Origin: Portulaca oleracea
Taxonomy: Eukaryota; Streptophyta; Magnoliopsida; Caryophyllales; Portulacaceae
Length of the DNA: 64,000 bases
Direction of reading: 5' to 3'
Assembly: GCA_029582165.1 (NCBI GenBank)
Contig: CM055888.1
Span: 31,511,408 to 31,575,407, forward strand
Position numbers and translations under genes: made by a program. This document shows positions 1-13,293 of this stretch, in pieces. The notes below the pieces were generated by a model. It worked only from the letters and a program-made list of their open reading frames with translations, made no database searches and had not been told where the DNA came from. How positions within the stretch are numbered: position 1 is the first letter of the stretch; every line of letters starts with the position of its first letter.

Positions 1-466
1 TAATACCTACTTATGTCAACCAAAGTGTTAAAATTTTCTTAATAAATTCATCAATAATTATTATAAAATTCAATGTAAATGTGTTGATATTATTTTAAAA
101 TTCATCGATATTTTTTATTTAAACTCTTGACCTACATGTATTTTGATTGGCGTAGTTAGAATCTTGATTGTTATTGTACGTTTTTTTACTTAAACTCCTG
201 ACCTACATGTATTTTTAATTTTATACATTTTTGTTTGAATAATTTTTCGTATCTTTAATTTAATTATATAATTTATGTTGGGGTCGTTTTAATTTATATG
301 TACAATAATAATTTAGGTTCTTTTTTGTTGAAAATAATATTTATTTTATCACATACCAGATTTTATTTTAAAATTAAAAAACCAGAAAGTATCACTAATC
401 CTTAACTGCTTTGGACTTTGAATTAAATTATTTTGGATCAAATGACAGTAATTATTTTTGTGTTGC

Positions 467-504
<38 letters not shown>

Positions 505-763
505 GTAATAATAATAATAATCTATATATTATAATAGAAATCATTGTGGGTCTCATGAAATAGAGACACGGGAATGACTGTAAGGGGATTGGCCAATCAC
601 AACGTAGAAAATTATATTTTTTTCTATTTTCAATTTTTTTTATTTTCAATCTGAATTTTATTTTAAAATTAAAAAACCAGAAAGTATTACTAATCCTTGA
701 CTGTTTAGGACTCTGAATTAAATTATTTTGGTGCAAATAACAGTAATTATTTTGTTGTTGCCT

Positions 764-810
<47 letters not shown>

Positions 811-1603
811 CTATATTTATATCTATATATATATATATATGCAATTTATTAGGTGCACCCGGAGCACATGCTCCGGATGGTATGATTGTTCATCTATATA
901 TATTAGATTGTTCCCTAAGGATATTAGATAGTTCACTCCTATGACAATGGTTGTTCACCTGTAAATATTTGGAGCACCGAGCACGTGCTACGAGTGCATG
1001 TAATATATATTGATATATATATAATAGAAATCTATGTGAGGCCTACGAAATGAAGCCACGGGAGTGAATGTAGGAGAATTGGCCAATCACAACGTAGAAA
1101 ATTGTATTTTTTTTCTATTTTCAATTGGGATTTTATTATTTTATTTTAGAATTAAAAAAACTTTAAAAAGTATCACCAATCCATTCAATTTTTATATTAA
1201 TTTATTTTCTCCATTAAAACTCAACCGTCCATAACCCAAACTACTCACCAAAAAATCCGACACTCTTCCATAACCCACATATTCCTTGCGGCTAGGTCAA
1301 TTACATTCATGACTTTTCAAAAACATATAAATACTATACATCTATTAGTGATTACAAGTTTTTCCTAAATATTAACTAGTTGCATCTACATTCACAAACA
1401 TGACACTAATATATATAATATTATCAAATGGAGAACGGAGATTAATTATAGGGATTTCGACCTATCAGAAAGTAGAGAAATACCGAATAAAATAATTTTG
1501 GTCTAAATATCAGTAATTATTTTGGAATACTACTACTAATAATAATAATCTATATAATATTAATAGTTAATAATAATATTAATATTAATAATAATAATAA
1601 TAA
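1..1603. repeat. AT-rich tandem repeat block with AAT microsatellites
   Basis: No gene is visible. A unit of about 296 bp starts near 361 and again near 657, and a more diverged copy starts near 1137. Each unit opens with a TTTTATTTTAAAATT stretch, passes an AAT microsatellite (about 468-525 and 766-815), and ends with a segment containing TTGGCCAATCACAACGTAG (about 590 and 1079). The second copy is interrupted by a small insertion at about 851-1004. The unit is unassigned. Apparent ORFs here are poly-Tyr or poly-Ile readings of the microsatellites. Confidence 0.6.
851..1004. mobile_element. Small MITE-like insertion with GAGCACATGCTC hairpin
   Basis: About 150 bp interrupt the second tandem unit. 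The left end carries CCGGAGCACATGCTCCGG, a perfect palindrome, and the right end carries GAGCACGTGCTACGAG. Between them are several TGTTCA-type motifs. The same two ingredients, a GAGCAYRTGCTC hairpin at the ends and TTGTTCA motifs inside, occur in the larger element at 58267-59945. I therefore infer a short relative of that element. No target-site duplication is clear, so the ends are approximate. Confidence 0.45.
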
Positions 1604-4600
1604 TGTAACGCCCCGGAAATTCAATTATAGAAAGTCAAAGTCAAACTAACGTTAACAGACAAAACTTAGCGGAAGACTTCAAATTTAGTTTGGGCGTCAC
1701 TGCCGTATTCCCGAAGGAACACAAGGCGAGAAAGGAAAACACAACTGTCTGCTAACGGTAACTACTAACAACTCACAACAAAACTTTAAGACATCATAAC
1801 GAAAACAAAATAAAAAGATTCAGGGACTTCTTGACTCGTCGTCCTCACTTCTAATTCCCGTCCCCAGCATTCAGATCTTCACTTGAAAACAAAACATTTC
1901 AAAAATGAGGGGGAAATCTCAATAATGTCTACCCCTAACGTTTAAAACAGTTTAAGTTCATTTCAATTCATTTTGGGGAGAGGGAACAAGTCAAACCATT
2001 TCTCAAACCTTTAACCCTTAACTGTTTTCCTCAACCCATTCAATCCATATTTTAAGTCGCGGGCGGGATATCAAATCCCAAAAGAACATCGTCTACCAAA
2101 GGCATCATAACAACTATCCTATATCAGTGTTGCAACCCTGATCTCCTGGCACATAACCCATACAGGCATCGAATCCTGATCTCGGGGTTATCACCCGCAT
2201 GAATATTAGCCTCTCAAAGGCATCAAACAATCGCCCATCAAGGGCATCATAACCTCTATCCTATATCAGGGATGAAACCCTGATCTCCTGGCACATAAGC
2301 CATACAGGCATCAAATCCTGATCTCGGGGTTATCACCCGCATGAATATTAGCCTGTTAAAGGCATCAAAACAACAACCCGCTTTATGTTTCCACTTTGAA
2401 TTATTAGTATATTATTCAAACTCAGCTCACAACTCTCAAGTCAAACCCAACCCAGGTTTATCAAAACCAATAATAAAACCACTAATAAAAGACCATCCAA
2501 TTTCCCAACTCAATAAAATCAAAGCACAAACAAATACAATCAGTTATCCAAAACAGATGGTCACATTTCCACAAAAGTCCCCTTTCGGGATGCAATTCTC
2601 AAAACAGATTAGAAACATTAAAACACATTTAAAGAGCATCCCAGTGGGGATTAGAGCATAGACATTACCTGATATACTTCACAGCACAGCAAAAAGAAGA
2701 ACACACTTGAGCTCACTAACGTCTCGCACTAACTCGGCCTAGAATAAGAATAATTATCTAATCAAAACGCGTTCTAACGAAGTTAGTGTTAACTATCAAC
2801 TACCTAACCCATCCGCTAGGAACTCTTAGGTTCCTATCATTTATGGTTTACACTTAACACCTTCAAGGAACAAGTTCACACATAACATTTACACAACAAT
2901 TTTTCATAAATAAAAGCAAACAGAGGACAGATTATAACATTCACATAAAACGGGTCACAACTCGACTTCCTGACATCCTATGGGTCTGGTTCTTGACTTT
3001 TCGGAAACCTCGGGATGTCTACTAAAACTCTTAAGTTGACGACTAAGCCCATATCAGCCTCGAAAGACTCTAAAAGTACCGAAACTTCCAACTGGTCCAG
3101 TTCTGACAGGTTCTGGTAAAACGACTATAACTCAAGCTATACAACTCAAAAGTCCGTTCCGCAAAATTCCTATGAAAGCTAACATCTAGGGGAATCTCTA
3201 GTCCAAAGGGTTTGATTAAAGGACAACTATACAAATCGTGGTGACCCGATCTTTAGGCACTAACAAAACTGTCCCGATCCCGGTTCTTATTTAATTTATA
3301 ATTTCGGTTCTAACTTTCACCATTCGGTCCCGGGGTCCTAGTTTGGGCTTAAAACAGTAACTAAGGTCCAAGGTAATTAGTTTAAACCATCTAAAGTCCA
3401 AACATCAAATTCCCTATCACTAATGCCAAAATATAACACATGAAACATTAACAACCTTATCCTACACATGAAATCTAAAACATACTATTTCAAGACCCTT
3501 TAATTACAACATGAATAATTAATTATAAAGTACGAATTTCTTAATCAAGAATCAAGAAAGGTTTTAAAGAACATGTGAATAAATTATAAAGAACATATAA
3601 ACATTTAAACTACCAAACAAGAATCCCAACAACTAATTTCTTTATACAAGATTCAATCAAGAATCATAAATTAATAAACAAGAATCGAACTTTTGTAATT
3701 CAATCAATCTAGACTTATTTAGCATGATTAAACATAAAATTAAACGTGATTGAACCCTAAAAGAATTTAAAGAACATGTGAATATTTAACTAACGATTCA
3801 AGAATTTATCTAGGTAATTAAACTCTTTAATTCGTGCATACAATAATAATGTCATCTAAAACCCTAACATGATTCTTATGAAAACAAAGCATATCATATA
3901 ATCGAATATTAATAATTTCACTACCAATATTACAACCCTAATACACCAATTTAGAACATAAAATTACACATAATAATTGATACAAAATTACAATAAATAA
4001 TACAATACAAGAACAAATTAATTACAAATAACGACTTAATAAAAATTACACCCTAATTACCCAAATTACAAGATTTAAAACAAGAATTAACAATAATAAT
4101 AATAATAATAATAATAAATCAGAAAAAGAAAAGAATTAAAAGTTTCAAAAAAAGAATTTAGGGTTTACGTAGGTTTTGCTAGGGCCAAGTCCGGGTGGTT
4201 TTCCGGCGACTGGACAGCGGCGCGGTCAGGGGCGGCGGCGTCAAGGCTGGGCGGCGAAGGCGACGGTGGTGCGTCGGGATGGTCGGAGGTGGCGTTGGTG
4301 TCGACGTCCGGCGGTTTCAGAGAGAGGGAGAGAGTCAGATCGAGAGAGAGAAAGAGAAGAGAAAGAGGGAGGGTTGCGGGGGTTTTCAACGGCGGTGGTC
4401 TGAGGCGGCGCTCCGGTGATTTCCGACGGTGGTTGCGACGGTGACTGCTGGTGGTGTCTGACGACTGTGGCGGCAGTTGGAGGGCAGCAGCTGCAAGGTT
4501 GAAGGCAGAGAAAGAAAGAGAGAGAGAACGATTGAGAGGAGGACGGTGGTTGCTGCGGTGGTCGCCGGTGTTGCGGGTGGTGGCCGGTGGTTGGTGGCCG

Positions 4601-5184
4601 GCGGCTACAGAGGGTGAGAGGGAGAGAGAGAGGTGGGAAGAGGGAGGCTAGGGTTTGGGTTTGGTTTGAGAGGAGATTAGGGTTTAGAGAGAGAGAGGGG
4701 GTTTTTATATCAAACACATATCTAGGCCCAATTAGTCTAATAAAGGCCCAACTATACTAATCCCACTCCTAATCCAACCCAATAAGAAAAATCTGATTTT
4801 TCTTTTCTAAATAAACAACTAGTAATAATATTAATAGTAATAATAATATTAATACTAATAATCATATAATCACATAGCAAATAATATTCACGTAATTAAT
4901 CAAATAATAATATTAACCAGCGGAAATTACTATTCTTCCCTTGTTAGCCCCTCAACGGTCCTACGAGCTCAAGCGTTAGCATAAATGAACACAAACGAAT
5001 AATAATAAATCACGAAGTCAACCCTAATTTATTAACGACGTTACCGTCAACATCTTTGGATTTTTTCGGGGTTTTACATCATTACCTTCTTAAAAGAAGT
5101 TTCGTCCTCGAAACTTAAACTTAACCCTAACGGTCTGGTAAGGAGACTAACGGTTTTATTCCTCCTAAAACTCGAGGTCTTACA
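1604..5184 (-). mobile_element. Solo LTR, Gypsy-type long-LTR family, copy A
   Basis: On the plus strand the element runs from TGTAACGCCCCGG to GAGGTCTTACA. It is flanked by an identical 5-bp duplication, AATAA (1599-1603 and 5185-5189). No gag or pol lies inside, so it behaves as a solo LTR of about 3.6 kb. The same sequence recurs nearly unchanged at 7867-11179. On the minus strand a TATA box near 4703-4712 is followed by CT-rich sequence and AAACCCTAA teloboxes, which suggests transcription on that strand. The GC-rich ORFs at 4176-4717 are readings of this leader and are not genes. The long LTR and TGTAAC terminus resemble Tekay/Del elements, but with no coding region this stays tentative. 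Confidence 0.75.
4703..4712 (-). promoter_or_regulatory. Putative LTR TATA box followed by CT tract and teloboxes
   Basis: Read on the minus strand, GATATAAAAACCCC is followed by a CT-rich run and two AAACCCTAA-type teloboxes within about 60 bp. This is a typical plant Pol II core-promoter layout. An equivalent TATA lies near 10829-10837 in copy B. It fixes the likely orientation of the LTR. Confidence 0.5.
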
Positions 5185-5638
5185 AATAATCTATGTAAAA
5201 GTTTACTCCGTGCATCGCACGGGTTGAGACATAGTAATAACAAAGTAAAACCCCGAAAAATTTAAAGGTGTTGACCCTTACAACGTTAGTAATTTAAGTT
5301 TGACTCCGTTATTTATTGAGAATTCGTTTGTGATTGTTCTGCTAACACTTGAGCTCAAATTGTTAAGAGACTAACTAGGGTATTTTAGTAATTTTCTGCG
5401 TTGCATGAGAGTAGGAGTAATATGGTAATCTTACGTGCCTCATGTTTACATGATTTTCTGTGATATTTCATTTAATTATTTTGTGGTAATTTATTTAATT
5501 AATTTGTGAAATTTATTTTAGAAATAAATATATACATATATATATTTATTATTTTTGATTCAGCAGAAATTTTATTTAAATTATTTATTTGATTTTATTT
5601 GATTTTATTTTTATTTAAAGTGGGTTAAATACCCTTTA

Positions 5639-6479
5639 GGGCCTGTTTGGAGAGAAAAGTGAAATGGATTAGGTACGGAATTAGAATCCTAGGGGGTTGG
5701 GTATGGAATTAGAACCCCAAATTGAAAGTGTTTGGTGAGCACAGGAATGGAATCAAAGTTATAGTTATTATCGTTATTGTTATTATTTTTATTATTATTA
5801 TTATTATTATTATTAATATAATGATAATAATTACTATTAATAATTAATTATAATTTAATAGTTAATATTTTAAAAATTAATAATTATCAATTATTAGTTA
5901 TCTTATTCATTATTGTTTATTATTTATTTTGTTAATAATTATAAATTATGAATCATTCATTAATTATAATAATTTATTTATTGTGATTTATTATTTATTT
6001 TTCATTAATTTATAATTATTATCAATTACTAATAACTAATTTAAATAATTATTAATATTTATATTTTTTAATTATTAATAATATTGTTACTATTATTAAT
6101 TAGTAATCATAAATTATTTAATATTATTTTTTATTTTCTATATATTATTTATTATAGTTTTTATTAATTCTTATTAATTATCATCAATTATTATTAAGTA
6201 ATTATATTAATTAGTAATTAATATTTTATTATTAATTACTAATGTTGATTATTAATTATTAATTATTAATATTAATATTTATTATTAATTATTAATTATT
6301 ATTAATTATTGATTATTAAATTTTATTAATATTAATTAATATTAATTAATATTGTTAATTATTAATTATTAATATTTTTTAATGAACATTTTTTTATTTT
6401 TTATTATTTATTATTTATTAAATTATTAATTATTATCAATTATTATTGATTAAATGTAATAATTAATAATTAATAATTA

Positions 6480-6536
<57 letters not shown>

Positions 6537-6542
6537 ATGCCC
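5639..6542. mobile_element. AT-rich MITE-like insertion with TTA duplication
   Basis: The insertion starts GGGCCTGTTTGG and ends AACATGCCC, giving weak terminal inverted similarity. TTA flanks both sides (5636-5638 and 6543-6545). A TWA duplication with a GGGCCTGTTTGG-like terminus fits Tourist/PIF-Harbinger MITEs. The interior is almost entirely ATT/AAT-derived, including a long ATT tract at about 6480-6533. No ORF is present. Confidence 0.45.
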
Positions 6543-6677
6543 TTAATCTTTTTAAACCCTAACCCTAGCTAGTATCAAACCCTACCACCCCCCCCCCCTC
6601 TTCCTCTTCCTCGATCTCTCTCCCGCTCACACCTTAGCTCCTCTCTGTCGCCGTCGTCCTTACTGTCGGACGCTGCC

Positions 6678-7086
6678 TGTTACAGATCAAACAGTAGAGC
6701 TCATCTCAAAAGACTAGTCTGATAGGAGAGAGAGTCCATTTGATCTATAAACCCCACACCGATATCCCATTCTACCGATGTGGGACAAGTCCCATACCTT
6801 GCAATGGCATAAGACCCGTAACAATCGACCCCCCTTAAGGGCCAACGTCCTCGTTGGTCACGGCCACGTTGGGTCACGGCTGGGCTCTTCCCAGGCCACC
6901 CACTCCATGGGCCACCACTCCGAGTTGGCTCTGATACCACTGTTACAGATCAAACAGGAGAGCTCATCCCAAAAGACTAGTCTGATAGGAGAGAGAGCGC
7001 ATTTGATCTATAAACCCCACACCGATATCCCATTCTACCGATGTGAGACAAGTCCCATACCTTGCAATGGCATAAGACCCGTAACA
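6678..7086 (-). mobile_element. TRIM (terminal-repeat retrotransposon in miniature)
   Basis: Two 146-bp direct repeats (6678-6823 and 6941-7086), each running TGTTACAG to CCCGTAACA, enclose a 117-bp interior. The whole is flanked by an exact 5-bp duplication, CTGCC (6673-6677 and 7087-7091). In the interior, complement(6925-6939) reads TGGTATCAGAGCCAA. This is the initiator-Met tRNA primer-binding site, one base from the LTR. A purine-rich AAGGGGGGTCGAT lies at the other end (plus strand 6823-6836). With no coding capacity and a total of 409 bp this is a TRIM read on the minus strand. The two LTRs differ at only about six positions by eye. I see no 5S-like sequence that would make it Cassandra. 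Confidence 0.85.
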
Positions 7087-7572
7087 CTGCCACGCCACTC
7101 CACCGCACTCACCATCTGATGCCGTTGCCCGGCCGCCCAGACCACGAACGACGAGAAGTCGCTGCTGCTGCGGCTACCGTGCGTGGTTTCGAACAATTAA
7201 CGCTATCGACGCCGCCTGACGTCCGACGACCACCCTACGCCACCTACCCTCGCCGTAGACGCTGACCGGCCGCCCCCTGACCGCCACTAGTAACTACCGC
7301 CAGTCACCCTTCTAGTAAAACCCTAAGTTCTAAGTTTTAGTTTTTATTATTTTCTAATTTGATTATTATCATTATTACCTTTTATTAATGGTAGTTTTTG
7401 CATGAAATCTGATTTAGGATTATGAGCAGATATGTTATATAATCTGGTTGTAAATTAAGTGTTTAATTGTTGTACTAGTATTTTCTATCATAAATAATTG
7501 CTAATATGTGATGTGCATTGTGTATTTTATCCAAATCATGCTTATGACTTTGATTAGAACTTTTCATGCAAA

Positions 7573-7644
<72 letters not shown>

Positions 7645-7645
7645 C

Positions 7646-7677
<32 letters not shown>

Positions 7678-7866
7678 CTTTGTGATTATTATTAATATTA
7701 TGGTAATCTTCTGTCTCAAGTATATTATTATGAGCATGTTTTGTTTGCAATGATTAATATGTTTAAACATGTCTTGATTAGAATTGCATGCATGCATGAA
7801 GTGATAAAATAAATTATGGTTAGCCTTGCTATAGTTTTAATTGTCCAATTTTAATTTATCGATTAT

Positions 7867-10800
7867 TGTAACGCCCCGGAAATTCAATTATAGAAAGTCA
7901 AAGTCAAACTAACGTTAACAGATAAAACTTAGCGGAAGACTTCAAATTTAGTTTGGGCGTCACTGCCGTATTCTCGAAGGAACACAAGGCGAGAAAGGAA
8001 AACGCAACTGTCTGCTAACGGTAACTACTAACAACTCAAAACAAAACTTTAAGACATCAAAACGAAAACAAACTAAAAAAAGATTCAAGGACTTCTAGAC
8101 TCGTCGTCCTCACTTCTAATTCCCGTCCCCAACATTCAGATCTTCTCCTGAAAACAAAACATTTCAAAAATGAGGGGGAAATCTCAATAATGTCTACCCC
8201 TAACGTTTAAAACAGTTTAAGTTCATTTCAATTCATTTTGGGGAGAGGGAACAAGTCAAACCATTTCTCAAACCTTTAACCCTTAACTGTTTTCCTCAAC
8301 CCATTCAATCCATATTTTAAGTCGCGCGGAGATCAAATCCAAAAGAACATCCGCCAAAGGCATCATAACAACTATCCTATATCGGTGTTGCAACTCGATC
8401 TCTGGCACATAACCCATACAGCATCGAATCCGATCTGGGTTATCACCCGCATGAATATTAGCCTCTCAAAGGCATCAAACAGTCGCCCATCAAGGGCATC
8501 ATAACCTCTATCCTATATCAGGGATGAAACCCTGATCTCCTGGCACATAACCCATACAGGCATCGAATCCTGATCTCAGGGTTATCACCCGCATGAATAT
8601 TAGCCTCTCATAGGCATCAAAACAACAACCCGCTTTATGTTTCCACTTTGAATTACCAATTCATTATTCACACTCATCTCGCAACTCTCAAGCCAAACCC
8701 AACCCAGATTATCAAAACCAATAATAAAACCGTTGATAAAAGACCATCCAATTTCCCAACTCAATAAAATCAAAGCACAAACAAAAACAATCAGTTATCC
8801 AAAGCAGATGGTCACATTTCCACAAAAGTCCCCTTCGGGATGCAATTCTCAAAACAGATTAGAAAACATTAAAACACATTTAAAGAGCATCCCGGTGGGG
8901 ATTAGAGCATAGACATTACCTGATATACTTCACAGCACAACAAAAAAAGAAGAACACACTTGAGCTCGCTAACGTCTCGCACTAACTCGGGCCTAGAATA
9001 AGAATAATTATCTAATCAAAACGCGTTCTAACGAAGTTAGTATTAACTATCAACTACCTAACCCATCCCTTAGGAACACTTAGGTTCCTATCATTTATGG
9101 TTTACACTTAACACATTCAAGGAACAAGTTCACACATAACATTTACTCAACAATTTTCATAAATAAAAGCAAACAGAGGACAGATTATAACGTTCACATA
9201 AAACGTGTCACAACTCGACTTCCTGACATCCTATGGGTCTGGTTCTGGACTTTTCGGAAACCTCGGGATGTCTACTAAAATTTCCATGTTGATGGCTAAG
9301 CCCAAATCAGTCGCGAAGGACTCTAAAAACACCCCTCTTCACAATTGGTCCAGTTCTGACAGGTTCTGGTAAAACGGTTATAACTCGGGCTATACAAAAC
9401 GAACGTTCGATCCGTAAAATTCCTATGGTTCCTACCATCTAAAGGAACCTCCAGTTAAAAGGGCTCGATAAAAAGGTAACTACACTAGCCGTGGTGACTC
9501 GATCTTTAGACACTAACGAAACTGTCCCGATAACGGTTATTAATTTAATTTGTTATTTTGGTTCTAACCTTTACCAAACGGCCTTAGGGTTCTAATTTGG
9601 GCTCAAAACGATACTTAGGGTCTAAGATATAAGGTCCAACTTAACTTAGGTCCAACAATTAAACTTGTAGAAGTAAACTTACTTTAGAAAACATGAAAGA
9701 CACTTTAATAACACTTTAATTAAAAAAAAAAACCTAAGTCGTACAAGGAAATAAAAAAAACTTCTTAGAACAGTAACCACGTAAACAAAGTTTTAAAGAC
9801 TTTAAAACATGAATTAGTTATAAGATTATAACATTACAACATGAATTTCACGAAGTAAAACAAAGGTGGTTAAACATGCGGTTTCTTTAATCAAGAATCA
9901 AGAAAGGCTTAAAGAACAAGTAAAATAAAGTACAAAGTACATGTATCTACTAATCAAGAATTCAAGAATTAACCTAGGTAATAAATTTCCAAATTCGTAC
10001 ATACAATAATATTGTGGTCTAAAAAGGTTCATATAAAGAATATAAAGAATATTAAAGATCCACTTTTAAACCTAATAACCAACTATTACAACCTAATCTA
10101 ATTACAATTTACAACATAAAATTACACAAAACAATTAATAATTTACACATAATAATTTAATCAAGAATTTAATTAAATATTAATACACAAGAACAAGAAT
10201 AATTACAATTTATAACTTAATAAATTACACCCTCATATTACAAGATTTGGTAAAAGAATAACAATAATAATAATAATAATAATAATAAAACAGAAAAAAA
10301 AGAAATAAAGAAAGAAAAATATCAAAATAGATTTAGGGTTTACGTAGGGTTTAGGCTGCGGGTTTTCCGGCGACTGGGCCGGCGGCGGTGACCGGGTGAG
10401 CGACGGCTGGGTGGTTGGCGTCGGGGTTCGTCGGAGGTGGTCGACTGGTGTCGGCGTGGACGGTGGTGGTTGGGGTCGAACTCAGCAGCGACTTCAAGCA
10501 ACGGTGGCTGCTTCTTCGCGTCGGGGCGGTTTTCGGTGCTGGCGAGGGTTGCGCGGCGGTCGTCTGGTGGTCGGGAGTCGATGGCGACGGCCTGGGTGGC
10601 GGTTGGTGGTGGTGCACAGCGACGGAAATCAGATGGTGAGAGAGAAGGACGAGGGAGACAAAGAAGATGGTGATGGTGGTTGCAGTGGTTGCCGGCGATG
10701 CAGGCGGCGGCGCTTCGGCTCCCTGGTGGCCGGTGCAGGTTCACGGCAGAGAGAGAGCAGGGAGAGGGGGTGAAGGCTAGGGTTAGGGTTTGGGTTTAGA

Positions 10801-11179
10801 TTAGGGTTTGAGGGAGAGAGAGAGGGGTTTTTATATTAGTCTAATAAAGGCCCAACTATACTAATCCCACTCCTAATCCAACCCAATAAGAAAATCTGAT
10901 TTTTCTTTTCTAAAAACAGCTAATAATAATAATAATAGTAATAATAATATTAATACTAATAATCATATAATGACATAGCAAATTAATATTCACGTAATTA
11001 ATCACATATTAATATTAACCAGCGGAAATTACTATTCTACCCTTGTTAGCCCCTCAACGGTCCTACGAGCTCAAGCGTTAGCATAAATAAACACAAACGA
11101 ATAATAATAAATCACGAAGTCAAACCTGATTTATTAACGACGTTACGGTCAACATCTTTGGATTTTTCGGGGTTTTACA
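7867..11179 (-). mobile_element. Solo LTR, same family, copy B, nested
   Basis: This copy runs TGTAACGCCCCGG to GGGGTTTTACA (3313 bp). It is flanked by an exact 5-bp duplication, ATTAT (7862-7866 and 11180-11184). Over the first kilobase it is almost identical to copy A apart from small indels. It is therefore younger than the inverted LTR it sits in. Copy A carries about 106 bp beyond the point where copy B ends. The GC-rich ORFs at 10340-10773 lie in the LTR leader and are not genes. Confidence 0.75.
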
Positions 11180-13293
11180 ATTATGTTTGAGTCATAATGT
11201 ATGTTTATTTGATAAATTAAGTATATTCGTTGTTTTAATCTCGTTTAATTTCATATTCTTAAGTAAATAATTTAATTGTAGTTTATTATACGAGTTATTA
11301 TAGTTTTAAATTATATATTCGTTTTATACTTAAAAGTTATGTTCTAGGTACTTTAAAGAGTGTTTAAAACCTCTCTTAATGTTTTTATAAGTTTTATAAT
11401 GTATTGTGTTTAGTAAAGTTTCAAATTTAACGTATTTATATTATTTTAATGTTATTAATACGTGGTTATATTATTATTACATTATTATTAAGATTTTTTT
11501 TTACTTGAAAAGGTTTGGCTTTAATTGGACGAAATTAGGCCCTTGCTTTTTTGTTATGTTTTCATGAGGTTTAGAACTTTAGATGTCCAAAGTTTGGTTT
11601 ATTTTGATTATTAGTGTGAGTTTTAGGTTTAGGTGTTTAATTGAGTATTAATATGTTTATTTGAGAAATCTGTGTTAATTAGTTTGTAGGGGTTGGTCTT
11701 GTTGGGTTAAGAGGGTTAAAGGGTTTCATTTGACCTTAATTAGATGTTTAGATGTCAAAGTGGGCGTCTTGGATTGATTTGATTAGAGTTAAGATTTGAG
11801 ATACAAAATAAAATTTAATCGGTTTCGAGACAGTTTTGATAGGTCATGTTTGAACGTTCACCATAAATTGTGTAGTCAAGATTTAACCTAACCGTTCGGT
11901 TTGGAAGTTCCTCAGGAGGTTAGCTTTCATAGGAATTGTGCGGATTAGGTTTTCGAGGTGTATAAGTTGAGTTATAGTCCAATTGCCTTAAAGTGTTGGT
12001 TATTTTTAGGAACCTTAGAGTGTGTTTAGGTATCCGGGTCAACATAAGAGTTTTAGTAGACATTCTGAGGTTTCTAGAAAGTCCAAAACCAGAGCCATAG
12101 GGTATCGCGAAGTCAAGTTATGGTCCTTGCAATGTGATGCAATCTACCCGGTTTTATTTTTTGTTAAATGTGTTGTTATGTGGGAAGTGTTATTTAACTA
12201 TAATATATTGATTGTTTGGAACATGTGGAGTAGGTTTAAAATGTTAAGTAATCAATGATTAGAACCTTATAGTGTTCCTAGGGGTGGGTTAGGTAGAAAG
12301 TAGATCGTGCTACCTCCATACGATGCGTATTAGTTATAGAAATTTACTTTATTATATGCACGATCTAGACTGTCCGTTTTAGTGAGTTCAAGTGTATTTG
12401 TGGAAGTGAAGGGAAGATTGTCAGGTAATGTATATGCCATAATCCCCACTTCAATGTACTTTAAGTGTATTTGCTGATTTCTAACCTGTTTTGGAATTTG
12501 CATCCCGAACGAGACTTTATGTGGAAAATTAGACTGTCTATTTTGATTATTTATTCGTGGTTATTTGATTTATGAGTTGAAGAAATCGAGATGGTACTTT
12601 ATATGTGGTTTGGTTACTAGTTTTGATAACCTGGTTGGGATTGAGTTGAGAACTGTGAGATGAGAATGCATAAGATACTAATAATTCAAAGTGAAAAATT
12701 AAGCGGATTTCGAGGGATAACCCAGAGACTAGGATGTGGTATTCTGCAGAGTTATGGACCAGGAGATTAGAGTGTCTTCCCTTATATAGGATAGATGTTG
12801 TTTAATGTCTGTGGTAGGCGAATGTTTGATGCCTGTGAATTGATGCCTATGGTAGGCGAATGATTAATGCATGTGGTAGGCGATGTATCAATGATTCTGT
12901 TGTTCAGTTACTTTAAGGATGTGGTATCCCTCCCGCATAATAAAATATGAATTGGTTTGGTTGAGGAAAACAATTTTATATTTCTGGGAAGGATTAAAAG
13001 GGTTTGTGAAATTATTTGACTTGTTTCGGCTCCCTTAAATAAATTGAAATAACTTTAACTTGTTTTGACAGTTAGGGGTACACATTATTGAGTTTTCCCC
13101 CTCGTGTTTGTAAATGTTTTGTTTTCAAGTGAAGATCTCTATGCTGGGAACGAGAATTAGAAGTGAGTTCGATAGTTTGAAGTTAGACGGTTGATAATAA
13201 AGTTTAGTTTGTGCTTTAGAATTGAAATTAGTTAATGTTGACTTTAAAATTTGAAGGTTTCTTTTGGTTGTTAAATTGAAATAAACAGTGATT

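Noticed and set aside
452..931. ORFs rich in Tyr or Ile on both strands
   Set aside because: They are translations of the AAT/TA microsatellites, with no other coding signal.
4165..4717. Four overlapping GC-rich ORFs, up to 158 aa
   Set aside because: They lie in the GC-rich leader of a solo LTR. The homologous region of copy B (10340-10773) has different frames, so they are not conserved.
6543..6575. Telomeric repeat
   Set aside because: Only two AACCCTA units occur. They match the teloboxes of the LTR leader and are not an interstitial telomere array.
7475..7797. Poly-Asn and poly-Ile ORFs
   Set aside because: Readings of an ATT microsatellite.
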